Below are positions 25,570 to 37,911 of a DNA stretch of 64,000 nucleotides, one piece after another. Positions within the stretch are counted from its first letter, which is position 1. The number at the start of each line of letters is the position of its first letter. This stretch comes from Rhea pennata (Eukaryota > Chordata > Aves > Rheiformes > Rheidae), in NCBI RefSeq assembly GCF_028389875.1, contig NC_084669.1:8207501-8271500 (forward strand), written 5' to 3'. The notes beneath the pieces are model-generated. The model saw nothing but the letters and a program-made list of their open reading frames with translations. It ran no database searches and was not told where the DNA came from. Position numbers and translations under genes: made by a program.

Positions 25570-25651
25570 TTGTTCTTTAAAGTGGAAGAAAGTGTAGCTG
25601 AGAGAGGAGTTTGTTCTTTAAAGTGGAAGAAAGTGTAGCTGAGAGAGGAGT
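25570..25651. repeat. Perfect tandem duplication, 41-bp unit
   Basis: The unit starts ttgttctttaaagtggaaga and ends ctgagagaggagt. The two copies are identical, so the duplication is young or under conversion. Confidence 0.95.
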
Positions 25652-28600
25652 TCACAAAAGCAAATTTAGAAAATGTTTCAGAAGTGAAGCTTCCTACCCA
25701 AAGGCCAAAGGAAAAGCAGATGAGTCAAATGGTAAAATTTGGCAATTGAGAGAGTGATTTGTTACACAGGTCTGCTAAGTGAAAAAGTCATTTTACTAAC
25801 AAAGTAAATGAACTGCACTATCAGTGGATCAAGGAGAAAATAAAATGAAAAGCCTTCTTTGAAGTTTTTGAGACTTGAAAGCTTTTGTGTTTCAGAGAAA
25901 GCTGCTCTAGGCTGAGATAGTGTTCAGTGTCACTTACTAAAGAAAGAATTGTTTTTTGTGAAGGGTACTTCAGTGCCTTTAATTATGGTATAGGAACTGC
26001 TCTCCCTGTAAAGACTGGCTCCAGTTATACTTCTCACTGTCTGAGAATGACCATTGAGCACGATTAACAGTGTAAAAGATTCCTTGAGAGACTGAAAGAT
26101 TCAAAGTGGAACAAGTCTTTGAAATTCAGCTTGATAGCTTTTGACTCCTGTAGACATTTGCCGTGTGCTTGATTTTACATGGTAAATAACTCATAAATAA
26201 GTTCAGGATTGTACAAAGTGAATGATGCATGTGAAACATACAAAAGTGCTTTCAGAATCTGGATTAGGGCCATTTCTTCAAAGGCATATGGTTGCCCAGC
26301 TCCCATGGAAATGGATGAGAGGGTATGAAGCTAAATGTTCCAGATTAAAAGTAAAATGTTATTTACCTTTGTTCAACTTTAACTTTTACAAAGTATAACA
26401 TCCTTAGTAAATCACTGGCTGTTAGAAAAGTGACTTTAATTTTATTCTGTCAGTCATATCAGTACATCCTAATCTTAATCTATATCTGTATCTTAATCAC
26501 TGTGCTGTAATCAAGTCATGTCTTTCTAGTGTATTTCAAAATTAGTGATTGCCCTTTGTAATCAGGCTCCTGTGCCAATAGTAAAGTTTCTTCTACAAGT
26601 TACTTCTCTATTTTCTGTAGGAAGAAGAAAAGAAAAATTTAGTTTTTAATTTCAAGTCTATATAAAAATATTTCTATGTAATTTATTTCTAAATGGTTTG
26701 TTCTCAGATTATTTCAAAAATTATTTTTCTGAGAACCAAAAATTGTAAAGGCAAAAGTAAAGAAGCGGTAGGGTAAGTATCAGACTGTACAATATGGTCT
26801 TCACTGTAAAAAAATATGAGTAGAAACTAGAAAATACAGAATTAAATTTATAAATAAGTTCCCTCTTTTGATTGTAAACACTGTTAATATTATTTTTGAC
26901 CCTTACAGATGATCCTATTTACCTTTGAACTGTTCTATTTCTAGCAATCCCTCCTCCCAAACTATATCTCTTTGATCTGCCTTGGTATGTTCCATGTATT
27001 TCTACGTTAACATTTTTCTACGTTGCATTGAGGAATAAAGCAAATTATTCTGTGGTGTAAAAACACAGGTATCATTTTGTGTTCAGTGCAGAAGTCTAAG
27101 GTAGTCTTTAATGGGAAATAGCATACATACGTGACAAAGAAAGAGCACTAGCAACCTGTAGTTCGGTGTTTAGCAGGAATGCTGATGGGGAGAGACTACA
27201 AATAGTGAGAAACCCAGTAATAATTTGTCATAAGTAAACATACAAAATATCAGACTGATTCAAAATTAATTTTATAACATGCCTTTTAAAAGCAAAGCTT
27301 TAGATGTGCTATTTTGAACTTCATTGTTAGATCAAGCAAAAGATCTTTTTCAGAGGTGAAATGTAATTGGATTTAATGCAAATGAAGGCTATTTGGAGGA
27401 TATGTAACCTCCTTCCTGCTGGTCACCCACTGCATCGCAGGAGAGGGCAGAGTCATTCTGCCTCTTCCGTTGTTAGCTTTCTTCTCAGGAAAAGGTGGCA
27501 CAGGAATAGCAGTACAAATATTTGACAGAATCTGCTTCAATATATTTGAGTTCCTAGGGAAAAAAAAAACTCTACTTCTGAAAACCCAGAGCAGGATGAC
27601 AGAGAATAGGAATATTAAAGTTCAGTAATAATCTATAATCGATGACCTAACTCTGTTTTCCTGGTGAACTCAGATCGAGCATTGTTGAGTTATTATCTCT
27701 CTAAGAGTGAGATCTGACTTCTAGCCTATATGTTGAAAGCTTTCCATTTCTAGTAGACTTCTCAGCAAGGAACTCAGGAGTGGACATGCTGTGTTTCCTC
27801 CCTGTAATGGGGAGGAAATAAACTGCACAAATCCATATAACAAAATGTAAAATAAGGAAAAATGTAGAAATAAACTCCTACCAATTATGTGGAAATTAAT
27901 ATAGCATGTTCCTCTGAGCCCCAAGCCTCTGTTTTCTGTTCTTTCAGGTGACATAATTATGTTAAAAAAAATCATGAGTTAGTGACAAACAATGTATACA
28001 CACATATATATATATATATATTTATAATATAAAAACAGCAGTAAGGAGTAACTTCTTACTATCCCTTGTATGTCTGGTTACACTGGAGAATTAGTTGTAC
28101 TCTTTTCCATTTTGGTAGGAATGTAAACAACTTCACAGCAGATGTTCTTTATAAGGAGAGCCAGCTATTTGCATTGTGATATCCCCGTTTGAGTGAGATA
28201 TCTCCGTTTGAGTCTAAAATCCAAGATTTTGTGTAATTCCATCTGGAAAGGCTGCACTGAATCCTTTCCCTTTGGGTTACAGAAGTAAAGATTAGTCTTT
28301 CATGTCTAAGCTTTCTGTTGTCTTTGCTTATAATCACACAGCACCTGCTTTCTTTGCTGACTGGTAAATATGCTGTTACGCAGGCATTCACATTGTTCAT
28401 CAACAATGTTTTGGAGTCTTAAAGCTACTTTAGTTATATATTTTGCTGGATCTAAGTTTTTATCCTTAAACTTTTTTACTCTGTGGTTCTATAGTATTTG
28501 GATAAATTATGACTGAGGCTCTCATTTTGAAACATATTTCAGAAGTCTTGTTTATCTTGGCATGATGATAGTGACTTTTGTAATGACAAAGGAATTTTTC

Positions 28601-28690
28601 AAATCTGGAGAGCCTGTCACACTACAAAATACTGCTTTGGATTTCATTGTTGTCGTAAGTTTTCGAAGTTCTTTGTCTTTGTCTTTTTCC
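25652..28690. other. Intergenic, AT-rich, no gene seen
   Basis: Contains a short CACATATATA microsatellite at about 27994-28024 and a near-duplicate 18-bp phrase (gatatc.ccgtttgagt) at about 28179-28216. Otherwise nothing recognised. Confidence 0.6.
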
Positions 28691-28698
28691 CACACTGG

Positions 28699-28838
28699 GA
28701 AAAAGAAAAGAAAAAGAAGAGAAGAGAGAGAAGGGAAGGGAAGGGAAGGGAAGGGAAGGGAAGGGAAGGGAAGGGAAGGGAAGGGAAGGGAAGGGAGGAG
28801 AGGAGAGGAGAAAAAAGAAAAGAAAAAGAGGAGAAAAA
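28699..28838 (+). repeat. Purine tract with 13 units of AAGGG
   Basis: An all but uninterrupted purine stretch: AAAAG-type units (28700-28730), then 13 perfect AAGGG pentamers (28731-28795), then GGAGA units and AAAAG units again. The lysine/arginine/glycine-rich and the mirror serine/proline-rich reading frames over it are composition artefacts. Confidence 0.95.
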
Positions 28839-29082
28839 GTTCTTTAATCATCAAACCTAATGATGAGGACACTGATGCACACACAAATTTGTATTTGTAA
28901 TCTTTAAATAATAATCCAGTAAAGACATACCGATTAGATGATACAAGCATAGAATCTTAGGCATGAAGGGTTAAAAAGCATATCAGGAGACTGTCCATTT
29001 TAACTCTACAGCTAGTCTGTAAAAAGTGCACTTTTTAAAGAGCATTTCTCATCTTGCCTTTAGTGAATGTTCCATAAATACC

Positions 29083-29111
29083 TTCAGAATACTATAGTAT
29101 AGTATTCTGAA
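29083..29111. repeat. Perfect 29-nt palindrome
   Basis: Arms of 14 bp (ttcagaatactata and its exact reverse complement) around a single central base. It could form a hairpin or cruciform. Confidence 0.9.
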
Positions 29112-29189
29112 TTCTGATTCTTTCCTCAAAAATACTTTTTTTTCCTCTTCTCCTTAAGATTATAAGTTGAGTTCCACACATTTTGTAAA

Positions 29190-30020
29190 TGCACTCTCTA
29201 TTCCATCTTCCAAGAGTTAATGAAAGCACTGAACAGAATTGTGCCTGGCTCAGATGCCTGTGGGATCCCTTTAGAAAAGCCCTCGTAAGTGGAGAGCAAA
29301 TCATTGTTAATTATACACGGAGAGCAATTTTTCAGCTAGTTATGCACTCAGATAATAGTGATAAGTGAAGACATATGTAAGATCATGAGGATGGTTATGA
29401 TGGCTCAGATGAAAGTACTATCTAGCCTGCTATCCTGTCTGTGACAGTAGCCAATACTGAAGGCCTATGAAATGATGTAAGAGAAAACTAGGTATGAAAT
29501 GACACTTCCCTTGGTATGTCTTTCCATCTTCCAACAATTTGGATTTAGAATATGGTTTACTTATGAGAGACTGTGGTATAATACAATGTGAAAATTAAAT
29601 GCCATTGTCAGAAATCCTTATAAAAATCCATGAATAACACTCTTACTGCTTCACTTCCATCCATCTGGCCAGCTGCCACATTATGAAGGAAATTAGAGTA
29701 CTGTGACATGACTTGTTCATGACAAACCAAGGTTGACTGTTGACTGGTGTTTTATATTTGTTTGTTTATCTTCCAGGTATCTGCAGCTTAATTGTTTAAC
29801 AGTTTGTTATAGTACTTTTCTCAGAACTTTGTCTGGTCTAAAATTCTGCCCATATCCTGTTCCCCTTTTTAAAGACAAGCACAAAGTTTAAATTGTCCTA
29901 GTTCCCTGGGAACTTCCTAGTCCTCCATTAATTCTTGAACATAGGCATTACAAATTCAGTTTTTTCTTTGTTTAGTTCCTGCAATTTTGTAAACTGAAAT
30001 GCATAAGACCCTATTGGCAT
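29190..30020 (-). mobile_element. Block of decayed antisense CR1-like LINE fragments
   Basis: Recognisable pieces: 'agcctgctatcctgtctgtg' and 'acagtagccaatac' (29430-29460), the reverse complement of an old CR1 3' end; 'cttgttcatgacaaaccaag' with 'gttgactgttgactgg' (29710-29740); 'cccctttttaaagacaagca' (29862-29882). The last two correspond to the antisense of CR1 reverse-transcriptase segments. The order is consistent with one or two antisense copies. No frame is intact. Confidence 0.6.
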
Positions 30021-30299
30021 GAACATATCTAAATATTTAGTCTGTTCTTTCTATATTGTGGCCAGTACTGTAGACTCCTTGTCAAAGATAGTATAATTAT
30101 ACAGCAAGGTGCAGTTCACTTTTCTGGGGAGCACTGAAGCAAATATGAACAGAAATGTGTCAGTGTTCTCAGCATTATACCCCACGTTTTCTTATTTCGT
30201 AATGCATCTTCTCTAAAGCAATGTAGAAATATGAGCATGACCAAGAACTTAAATGAGTTTGCTTGCATAACTAAATCAAATATGAGAGGAATCTTTAGA

Positions 30300-32310
30300 C
30301 AGATTAATGAAAAGGTAGCACAGAGGTAAGAAGTAAGTAAACACAGAATACTGGCAATGAAATGGAGATTAAGCTAGATACAATCAAGATAGCAAATGAA
30401 TACTTTGCCTCAGTTTTCAGTCGGCTTAATATATAACACCTAAGTGTCCCTAAAAGAGAAAGAAGACAGACATAGAAATTTCCATATGTGAGCTAGCAGC
30501 TAAACACAGCCTAATTATTATGATGAAGTAAGGAGGGTTAAAAAATACCCATTTCAGGGTGCTGAAAGATTGAACAAATGCTAATGGATTTCCAGGGGGT
30601 TTAAGTGCATCTGTTCAGTCCAGGACTGTTACTGTACAACAGAAGCATAACAAACCTATTCCCTGTATTCAGAAAATGGAAAAGAGGTTGTCAAATAAAA
30701 TACCCTGGTGGTTTGACCTCAGCACTAAGAAAGGTCTTAGAATAGATTTTGAAGGAAATCATAATCAAGGACATGGACATAAATGGAGAGTGGGATAAAC
30801 TACAACATGGTTTTATCAATGGTAGATCATGTCAGACTAACTTAATATCTTTCTTTGATAAGATAACTATCCCAGAGAAGAGTAATGCAGTGAACCTAAT
30901 CTACCTTGATCAAAGAAAGGCATTATGTTGTTCCTTTTGGGAAATTATTTAAGGTGGAGAAGATAGGCTTTAATGCAAGAATTGTAAGGTGGATGAGGAA
31001 CTGAATAAAGGTAATTCCAAAAATGGAATTATCAAAATGAAAGGTCATTGCTTGTAGAATTCCTCTAGGACTGGTCTTGGGACTGATTGAAATAGTAATT
31101 TTTAAGTTTAGTAAAAGAAGCAGGGTATGAAATAGTAATTTTTAAGTTTAGTAAAAGAAGCAGGGTACACAAAATTGGAATATGAATATAATATCAGAAA
31201 AAAATTAAATGACTTGATGGACTGATATAATAGAAATCTAATAGTACAGAAAACAGAGTTGGATTCTTAGGGATTAATATCATGTTCTTTTAGCATAATC
31301 TGGTGACTTGCTAAGTGTTGGTCATAACAGAGAGAAGGGGCTTAATGCATTAGTTGCATAGTAACTGCAAGTCATCAATCTATCATGGCCATGAAATAAG
31401 TTTATGGTATAGTGGATGGTATTGTCAGTAAAGATAATAAAGTGTTGATGTTGCATTGGTAAGACAACTCTCAGAATATTGTTTACAGTTCTGGTGGCCC
31501 ACACTGATCCACAGCAGGTGCAGAGCAGGATGGTTAGGGGAAAGGAGAACCTATTTTCTTAGCTGGCAAAACAAAGCTTGAAAGGGCGTATGATTATATC
31601 TTTATGAGCACCTGTGGGGGTGGACATGAGGGAAGATGACTTTTATGTTAAAGTATAACACTATTTCAAGACCAGACACTCACAAGCAATTATGAATAAA
31701 AGGGAAATTTAGAAGAAGGTTCTGTGTAAAGCTCTGAAACTGCTTTCTGAGAGGGTCATGGAGGGAATTAACTGAACTTTTTGAAGATAGAACTTTATAA
31801 ATTAATGAAATGATTTGTGTGATAGAAGATGATCATGAGTCAGAATTTAAAGTTAATGATAAAGAGCTTTGGATACTTATTGCCACTGCCAGAAAAGTTT
31901 AACAGGAAACTTGTTGGTGTACTTTTCTTACACAGTCCATACGCAGGAATGTCTTTAAATGGTCCATGTGCTAGCACTTCTACTATTCTGTGAAGATCTG
32001 GACTTCTACATCTCTTCTTAGTGCATAGCATAGCAGAAGACAACTGCCCTTTTTAAAATAAGAGATTAGCAGCACATAAAATTGGGCTATTGGTTAGGAT
32101 GTGCTCGTGCTCCTAGAAATGCTGAGAAACCTGTCAGTCACTAACTGGATATATCTTGATCACATGCTCAGTGTTAAATTGGTCACCTGATTGGGATCAG
32201 GAAGGAATTTTCCTCCGTGTCATGTTAGGGTTGTTGAGGCTATTGCTCTCCTTCCCAGCTGTCTGGAATCACACATAAATTTTCACCTAGGGAAGTATCT
32301 GCTATTGCAG
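30300..32310 (+). mobile_element. Old CR1-type LINE, sense, RT to 3' UTR, heavily decayed
   Basis: Order of pieces: tggttttatcaatggtagat and catgtcagactaacttaata (RT region, 30807-30850), ctaccttgatcaaagaaagg (30900), attcctctaggactggtctt (31060), ttctggtggcccacactgat (31490), and ttgggatcaggaaggaattt with tcctccgtgtcatgttaggg (32193-32230), the conserved 3' UTR phrase of older amniote CR1. The translated piece at 30749-30950 (HGFINGRSCQTNLISFFDKI) keeps the RT motif 'HGF..GRSC.TNL..F.D'. Many stops; a dead copy. Confidence 0.72.
31088..31167. repeat. Perfect tandem duplication, 40-bp unit
   Basis: The unit starts tgaaatagtaatttttaagt and ends agcagggta. Both copies are identical although the surrounding LINE is strongly diverged, so the duplication is much younger than the element. 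Confidence 0.95.
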
Positions 32311-35300
32311 GATTCCAAGATGTTGTTGGTTGAGAAATCTCATGACTATAATATCTTCTGCTTTCTCTGATTCATTGATATTTCTTAGTCTTATTCTTCT
32401 GAGTCATGAGAGAGTGTGAGAGGGTTGTGGGAAATTATTTCAACATGCTGTAAGACTTATTTTTTTTTTCTATTTAATGCTTGTTTTTTTCCAGATCTTT
32501 CAAGAGTTTTTCCCAAACATCTTGCTTTTGGGGGGATATATGGAGCTGAATGAGAAGCAGTCAAGGTTTCTTCATATGTCTTGGTAAGTTTTTGAAAAAG
32601 AAAAAGTTGATCATTTTTGTGGTTCAGATCACCTCAAGACCTTACAGTTGCAAAAGACCTTTAATTGATGGTTCTGGCTCAAAGAATTTTTTGAAAAAAC
32701 ACATTTAGTTAGAGGATATCCTTGTGTTTTGTGAGCTAGGATTCTCAGAGCTTTTCAGAACAAATCATAGGCTTGTTAGATTTTAATAATTGTCAGCAGA
32801 TTTTCAGCATGCATAAACAGTCTTAGTAGAGTCTTGCTTGTGCTACAGAGGAGTAAAGATTCCTTCCTCAAAGCTCATACATGTAGGTATCTATTCTATT
32901 AAGTGATGATGATTTTGAGTGTGTATATGCAATTTTGAAGATATTGTAGAAATGCTTAAAAGTAGAAGAATAAGCAATCAGTATGTCAAAACATACTTTT
33001 CCATTTTGTCTGGAGGAATATATGACTAATTACTACTTGATATCAAAGTTCATAAATTAGGCAGTTGCTTTTTCAGAACAGTGATATATTATTTAGATCA
33101 GAGGGTAGGAATTGTCAGCTATCAATTAAGCATGCTGTAATAATATAGTTTTTATAGTCAAATATTTTTTAGTTGAAGAACAGAGGTGATGAAACAAGGA
33201 AAAAAAAATGAGAATCTTAACCTGAGTTATTTTTTCTAAACTGTTAGTGTTTCTTGAGAGGATTTGATTAACAAAAAGACAATTAATTCCAAAAGAAGTG
33301 ACACAAAGGGATTTTACAGCATAATTGTAATAACTTAGGTAATCCACTAACATACTTGTGGATGTTTTGTTTTATGACTAAGAGATTTAGATTCTTAAGC
33401 GTTCATAATATTCATTTTTATTGTAATTACAGATGCATTGTTTTTCTTCCTGATTTGCTTTCTTGATTCCTTGGTAAAAAAGAAATATTTGAAAAGTGAA
33501 AATTATGCTACTTTACCATATAGAGGTTGTGATTATATCTTCCTTAATGTTAAACTACCTTTTATAACAGAAGAATCTGCTGATACACAGTATGTAGCCT
33601 TATGACCAGAATGTGATGAGTGATACGTGGTGGAGAAGCCAACAGTACAGAGCAGGTGGCAAAACCACAAAAATCATAAATTTTGTGCATACATGTTGAA
33701 GCAGGCTTTATCCAAGTAGCTCATGCAGACTGTTTAAAAAAAAAAAAAAAATACAGGAGAAGGCACAAGATGAGTTTCACTCTGCATAAAACCATACAGT
33801 TAAATGTAATAGGGCACCAAAGGTGTGAGATAAACAGTTCTAGAGAATGTGACTGAGAATGTAGAAAAGCTAAATCTTCCTTTAGGAATGTTTCTCATAT
33901 TAAATGTATGATGCATCTATGACAGCTAGGATCCTAACTCACTTGTTATAGTGAGGGATAGGAGGTACTGTGCTTATAAAGTTAGTTTTAAAGATGTCAT
34001 TCTATGCAAATACTGATCCTCAGACTAGAGGCTGCAGAGAAAACATGTTCTTAAAAATCCACTAGGTAATTCAATCTAAATTATTGTTATCTGTGTGTAT
34101 CCATGCTGGCATTTTTCTTGCCACTAATGAAAGCAAGATATGTCACTTATCTCTGTATTGTTTCTTGCATTCTGAGCGAGTGTGTAGTGAAATAGGGCTG
34201 TTTATTTCTCATAGCCTGCCCAGTGGCATCAATGTATCAGTTCAGTGATGTGGCTTATCTCTTGCAATCCAGGAAGCTGGAGTTCAAAGGTCTTTTCTTA
34301 AAGCATGGATCATTAAAGTGGCAATATAATCTACTGCAGCTCAGCCTGTCCCTCTCCTAACATTTCTTATCAGAGAAATAAAATAGCAGATTCATAAATC
34401 AGGTCAGATATATTCTGTATGTTTTCTTGAGTCCTATCTTGATACACTCAGATAAATTATCTTTTAGTGAAGAGATGGCCTGACTCATATATAGAAAATG
34501 AATGTGGCTAAACCTGCAAGTCTTCCACAAATCCTCAGGTTGCATTTGCTTTGAACTGATGGCTAGTGATGCTAACAGCAAAAACATTGAATTAGACTTT
34601 CCTTATTCTTCGTAACAATGTCCTTGTGGAGCACAGCGTTCAAAACTATGGAACATTTTAAGAAATAGTTGGCAGTTGTATGACATATGTAACTTTATAA
34701 ATCCAAACCTGGCATCCCATAGATGGAAAAAGATTATTCATGTTTCTCAGTCCCTCTTGGCTGCCATCTGAAACAGCAATAAAATAAAGGTCTTTACTCC
34801 CCTCAGCATCTTAGGCACATAAGTTCAGTTGAAGAAATTTTTTATTATTATTAAATTGTGTAATTGCACTTAAGCTGAAAAGTGTCTGCTGAGTCATTTC
34901 ATTGCTTCTAAAGTTTTGTTTAGAAAATATTTTTTTTTTAAACTGACCCTGTCAATTTTTTTCCTCTTTAGATAGCCATAATAGTCTTTTATTTATTTAT
35001 TCTGCCCTATTTAGGGTTATCTAAATTATTATTGGGATTTGTTCTACTTTTGTGCCACAGGAAAATTTTGATGATAGAGCATTTGAGAAGCTTTTAGGTT
35101 CCTGTCTCCCCTCCCCCCCCAAAAAAAAAGCACCTGCTGAACAACCACTGGTCTCTGTTAGTTACCTTCTTGTCCTTTTAATTGTGTGCTGTCTTGCACT
35201 GTCTCAGTAATTAAGTGTCTAGTCACCTCCTTTCAATGTCCCTGTTGGAAAGCAGGATAGGGCTGAGCTTATAATGCAAGGTCCACTTGCAAGACAGAAA

Positions 35301-36059
35301 GTGAATTTTACTATGTTTAATTGAAGAGAAGGTTGAATGGTATTTCAGTGTGAATTTTAACTGTAAAATATTAGCTTACTATGTATTGTTTTTTTTTTTT
35401 ACAAATAAAAAGATCTTGAAATGCAATAAGAGAAAATTAGAGCGTTATGATAGAGGGATTTTGGTGGCTAGAGCCTCTTCCCAGGAAAGGGAAGATTTCA
35501 TTCCATTTTCTCCTAGCACCAGGGAATTAAAATCTTAATTTCCTAGCCTATTACCAGGCACTTCTTTGAGTCTGGGACATTGAACAGCAAACAGGACAGA
35601 GTTAAGGGGTAAGAACAAGAACTAGTAATGTGCTGTGCAAGTTATATTAATGATTATGACAGTCTGCTCCCAGGTTTATTTTTATCTGATAACTATGCAA
35701 AATGTATATACAGTCTTTGGAATGCTACTTCTGCTTTTTTGTCTGAAGTCTAAGTATATTCTTAGTTCATTATAGACCTGACTTATTTTTCATGTACTGT
35801 CACAATTGAAATGACATAGGTCTTACCTATATGATAAACTGTTTTAAGAAATGGGTTACCTAAGGGAGAGATACAAGAGCATGTGTTCAGTCTTCTGAAA
35901 TCTACTTTTTTTTCTTTGTTCTCTGCCTTAGTTAATAGCAAGACATTTAGTACCAGTATTAGTCTGAATACATATTCTTAATTAAAGTATGCTTCTCCCT
36001 TTTAACTCTAGAGAAATATACAAAGGCTTCTAGAGCAGTAAGATTGTATTATTTATTAT
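32311..36059. other. Intergenic, AT-rich, no confirmed gene
   Basis: Holds an exon-like segment at 32495-32583 (see findings) and a poly(A) run near 33736-33752. I recognise no repeat family or coding exon in the rest. Confidence 0.55.
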
Positions 36060-36185
36060 TTGGGGGGATTTATATATATATATATATATTTATTTATACA
36101 CACATACTTATATACATGTGTGTGCATATATATATTATATATAATGCACACACATATATGTATATATACACACATTTATTTATTT
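36060..36185. repeat. Compound (TA)n/(CA)n/(TTTA)n microsatellite
   Basis: Alternating purine-pyrimidine stretches of TA and CACA/TGTG, partly self-complementary, ending in ATTTATTTATTTT. The 86-codon frame over it is an artefact. Confidence 0.9.
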
Positions 36186-36719
36186 TTGCTTTCTTTCCCA
36201 AGGAGGCTTCATGATGTGATTGCCAACCTGTTCTATAGGACTGGATTCTATTTGGGTCAAATCAAGATCTGCTATTTTGAAACAGGAATCAGTAACTGTA
36301 GTGTGCTGCTTCCTCCGTGATACCTGATGGATATAGAAAATAGTTTTGGCTAGTATTGGGGAAAAAAGATAAAACAAAGGGGTTTTGAGTGATTTCTAAA
36401 ACCATTAAGTTTATGAACCTTAACAAGGAATCACTGGAATAGGATTATAATAGTGGTCAATCAGGAACAGGAAAGTACGTGAGCAATACAAGATCTTTTC
36501 CAGTAATTGTCTCCAATTTCTCTAATTTTTCTACCACACAGCAGCAATTACTTTCACTACTCAGTTTTCTCTTCAGCCTCCAGATAAGCTGTTTCTTGTC
36601 ACCAATGTTGGGATACTCTTGGTCGCTATTCGCTGGACTCTGGATTTGCTTTCCTAATAAAAAATGTATCTAAGATAAGCTGTCCTCTATCCTTCTGTTT
36701 CATGAGCATGCAATTTATT

Positions 36720-36742
36720 AAAAAAAAAAAAAAAAAAAAAAA
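36720..36742. repeat. Poly(A) run of 23
   Basis: Uninterrupted A tract. I recognise no retroelement body next to it. Confidence 0.9.
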
Positions 36743-37142
36743 GGTGCTGTTCTGAAGAAGTTGTCACTGTATTAAAACCAAAATGCAATATTATTCCAGT
36801 AGTTTAGGTGGATGTTACAGCCATCTTATGTTTGCCCTCGGCAATACTTACAGGCTTTACCTAAATAGAGGGCTATTGTATGCCTGTATTTTCCTAGACT
36901 AACCTCTGAAGCCTGTTCAGACAGGTTTTGAGTATGTTTTCTATTTGTTTGGTACTTCTAGATATTTGGTGGCCTTGTCAGTGCCTCAACTAGGCTTCTA
37001 GGCAACTGGACAGCTAGGATAAATGGCCTCTGCCCGGGAATGCTTTGACTTTATAAAATGTACACGGTGAGCCTAATAGCAGACTTATTCCATAAAAGCT
37101 GCATTTGCACAGTGTAGGCAAGCATACTCCTGTCTTGTGTGA

Positions 37143-37168
37143 TTTTTTTTTTTTTTTTTTTTTTTTTT
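37143..37168. repeat. Poly(T) run of 26
   Basis: Uninterrupted T tract in intergenic DNA. Confidence 0.9.
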
Positions 37169-37867
37169 GCGTAGAAAAGTGGTGACTCTGCCTTTGTAGG
37201 GTGGTTTGTGATATACTATCAAGTTATTTCTCATCTTTAAAATTTTAGATCTTTTTCTGGGAAATATGACTTCATTACAAAAATAAAAACGTTCTTGAGT
37301 GACTTTACAGAACAGGAAACTCAATTCAGCAACCAAGTGCTGTATTTTAGAAATTATTTTGTTTCAGAGGGGAAGCTATCTTCCATATTGTCCCCTTTAT
37401 TTTTATTTTTTAATACTAAAAAGTGTTATGCAGGTAGCTTTGACAGTCCAGTTACAGGATTTTTCATAGTTTGAATGATAAGTGTTAGTCCTTTATCAGA
37501 AAGCTCCACATAGGACCTTAGTCTTCAAACCACTGGAAGATTTCTGGTTGGATATATTCCAAATTCAGAGGCCAAATCTGGGCCAGCTTTGCACATCAGG
37601 CTCAAGAACACAGCCAGGGAGCCTCAATCTAATTGCCCTCTGTCTGATCAGTCCTTGTCAGTGTGGCCACATAGTAGACGGCCGGATATATTTGAGCCTC
37701 TCTGTCATGAATTTGTGTGATAAGCGTCTTCCTGTCTCATGAGTGTGACTTTTGTAGCCCTTCAGCCATGCGCTGACATCATCAACATTTTTCAAATAAG
37801 TCACAAGACTGTAGATCTTAACATCTGAACTGGCTTCAGAACTGTGATTAGGAATAAGTCTAAGGGT

Positions 37868-37911
37868 TTTTTTTGTTGTTGTTTTGTGTTTTTTTTTTTT
37901 TTTTTTTTTTT
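37868..37911. repeat. T-rich tract ending in 23 T
   Basis: TTTTGTTGTTGTTTTGTG followed by an uninterrupted T run. Confidence 0.9.

Noticed and set aside
28552-28950. Frames of 112 and 132 codons with repeated LPFPS and GREGK motifs
   Set aside because: Translations of the AAGGG pentamer repeat on the two strands.
30749-30952. 67-codon frame that looks like a reverse-transcriptase piece
   Set aside because: As a gene it is rejected: it is a fragment of the decayed CR1 LINE annotated at 30300-32310.
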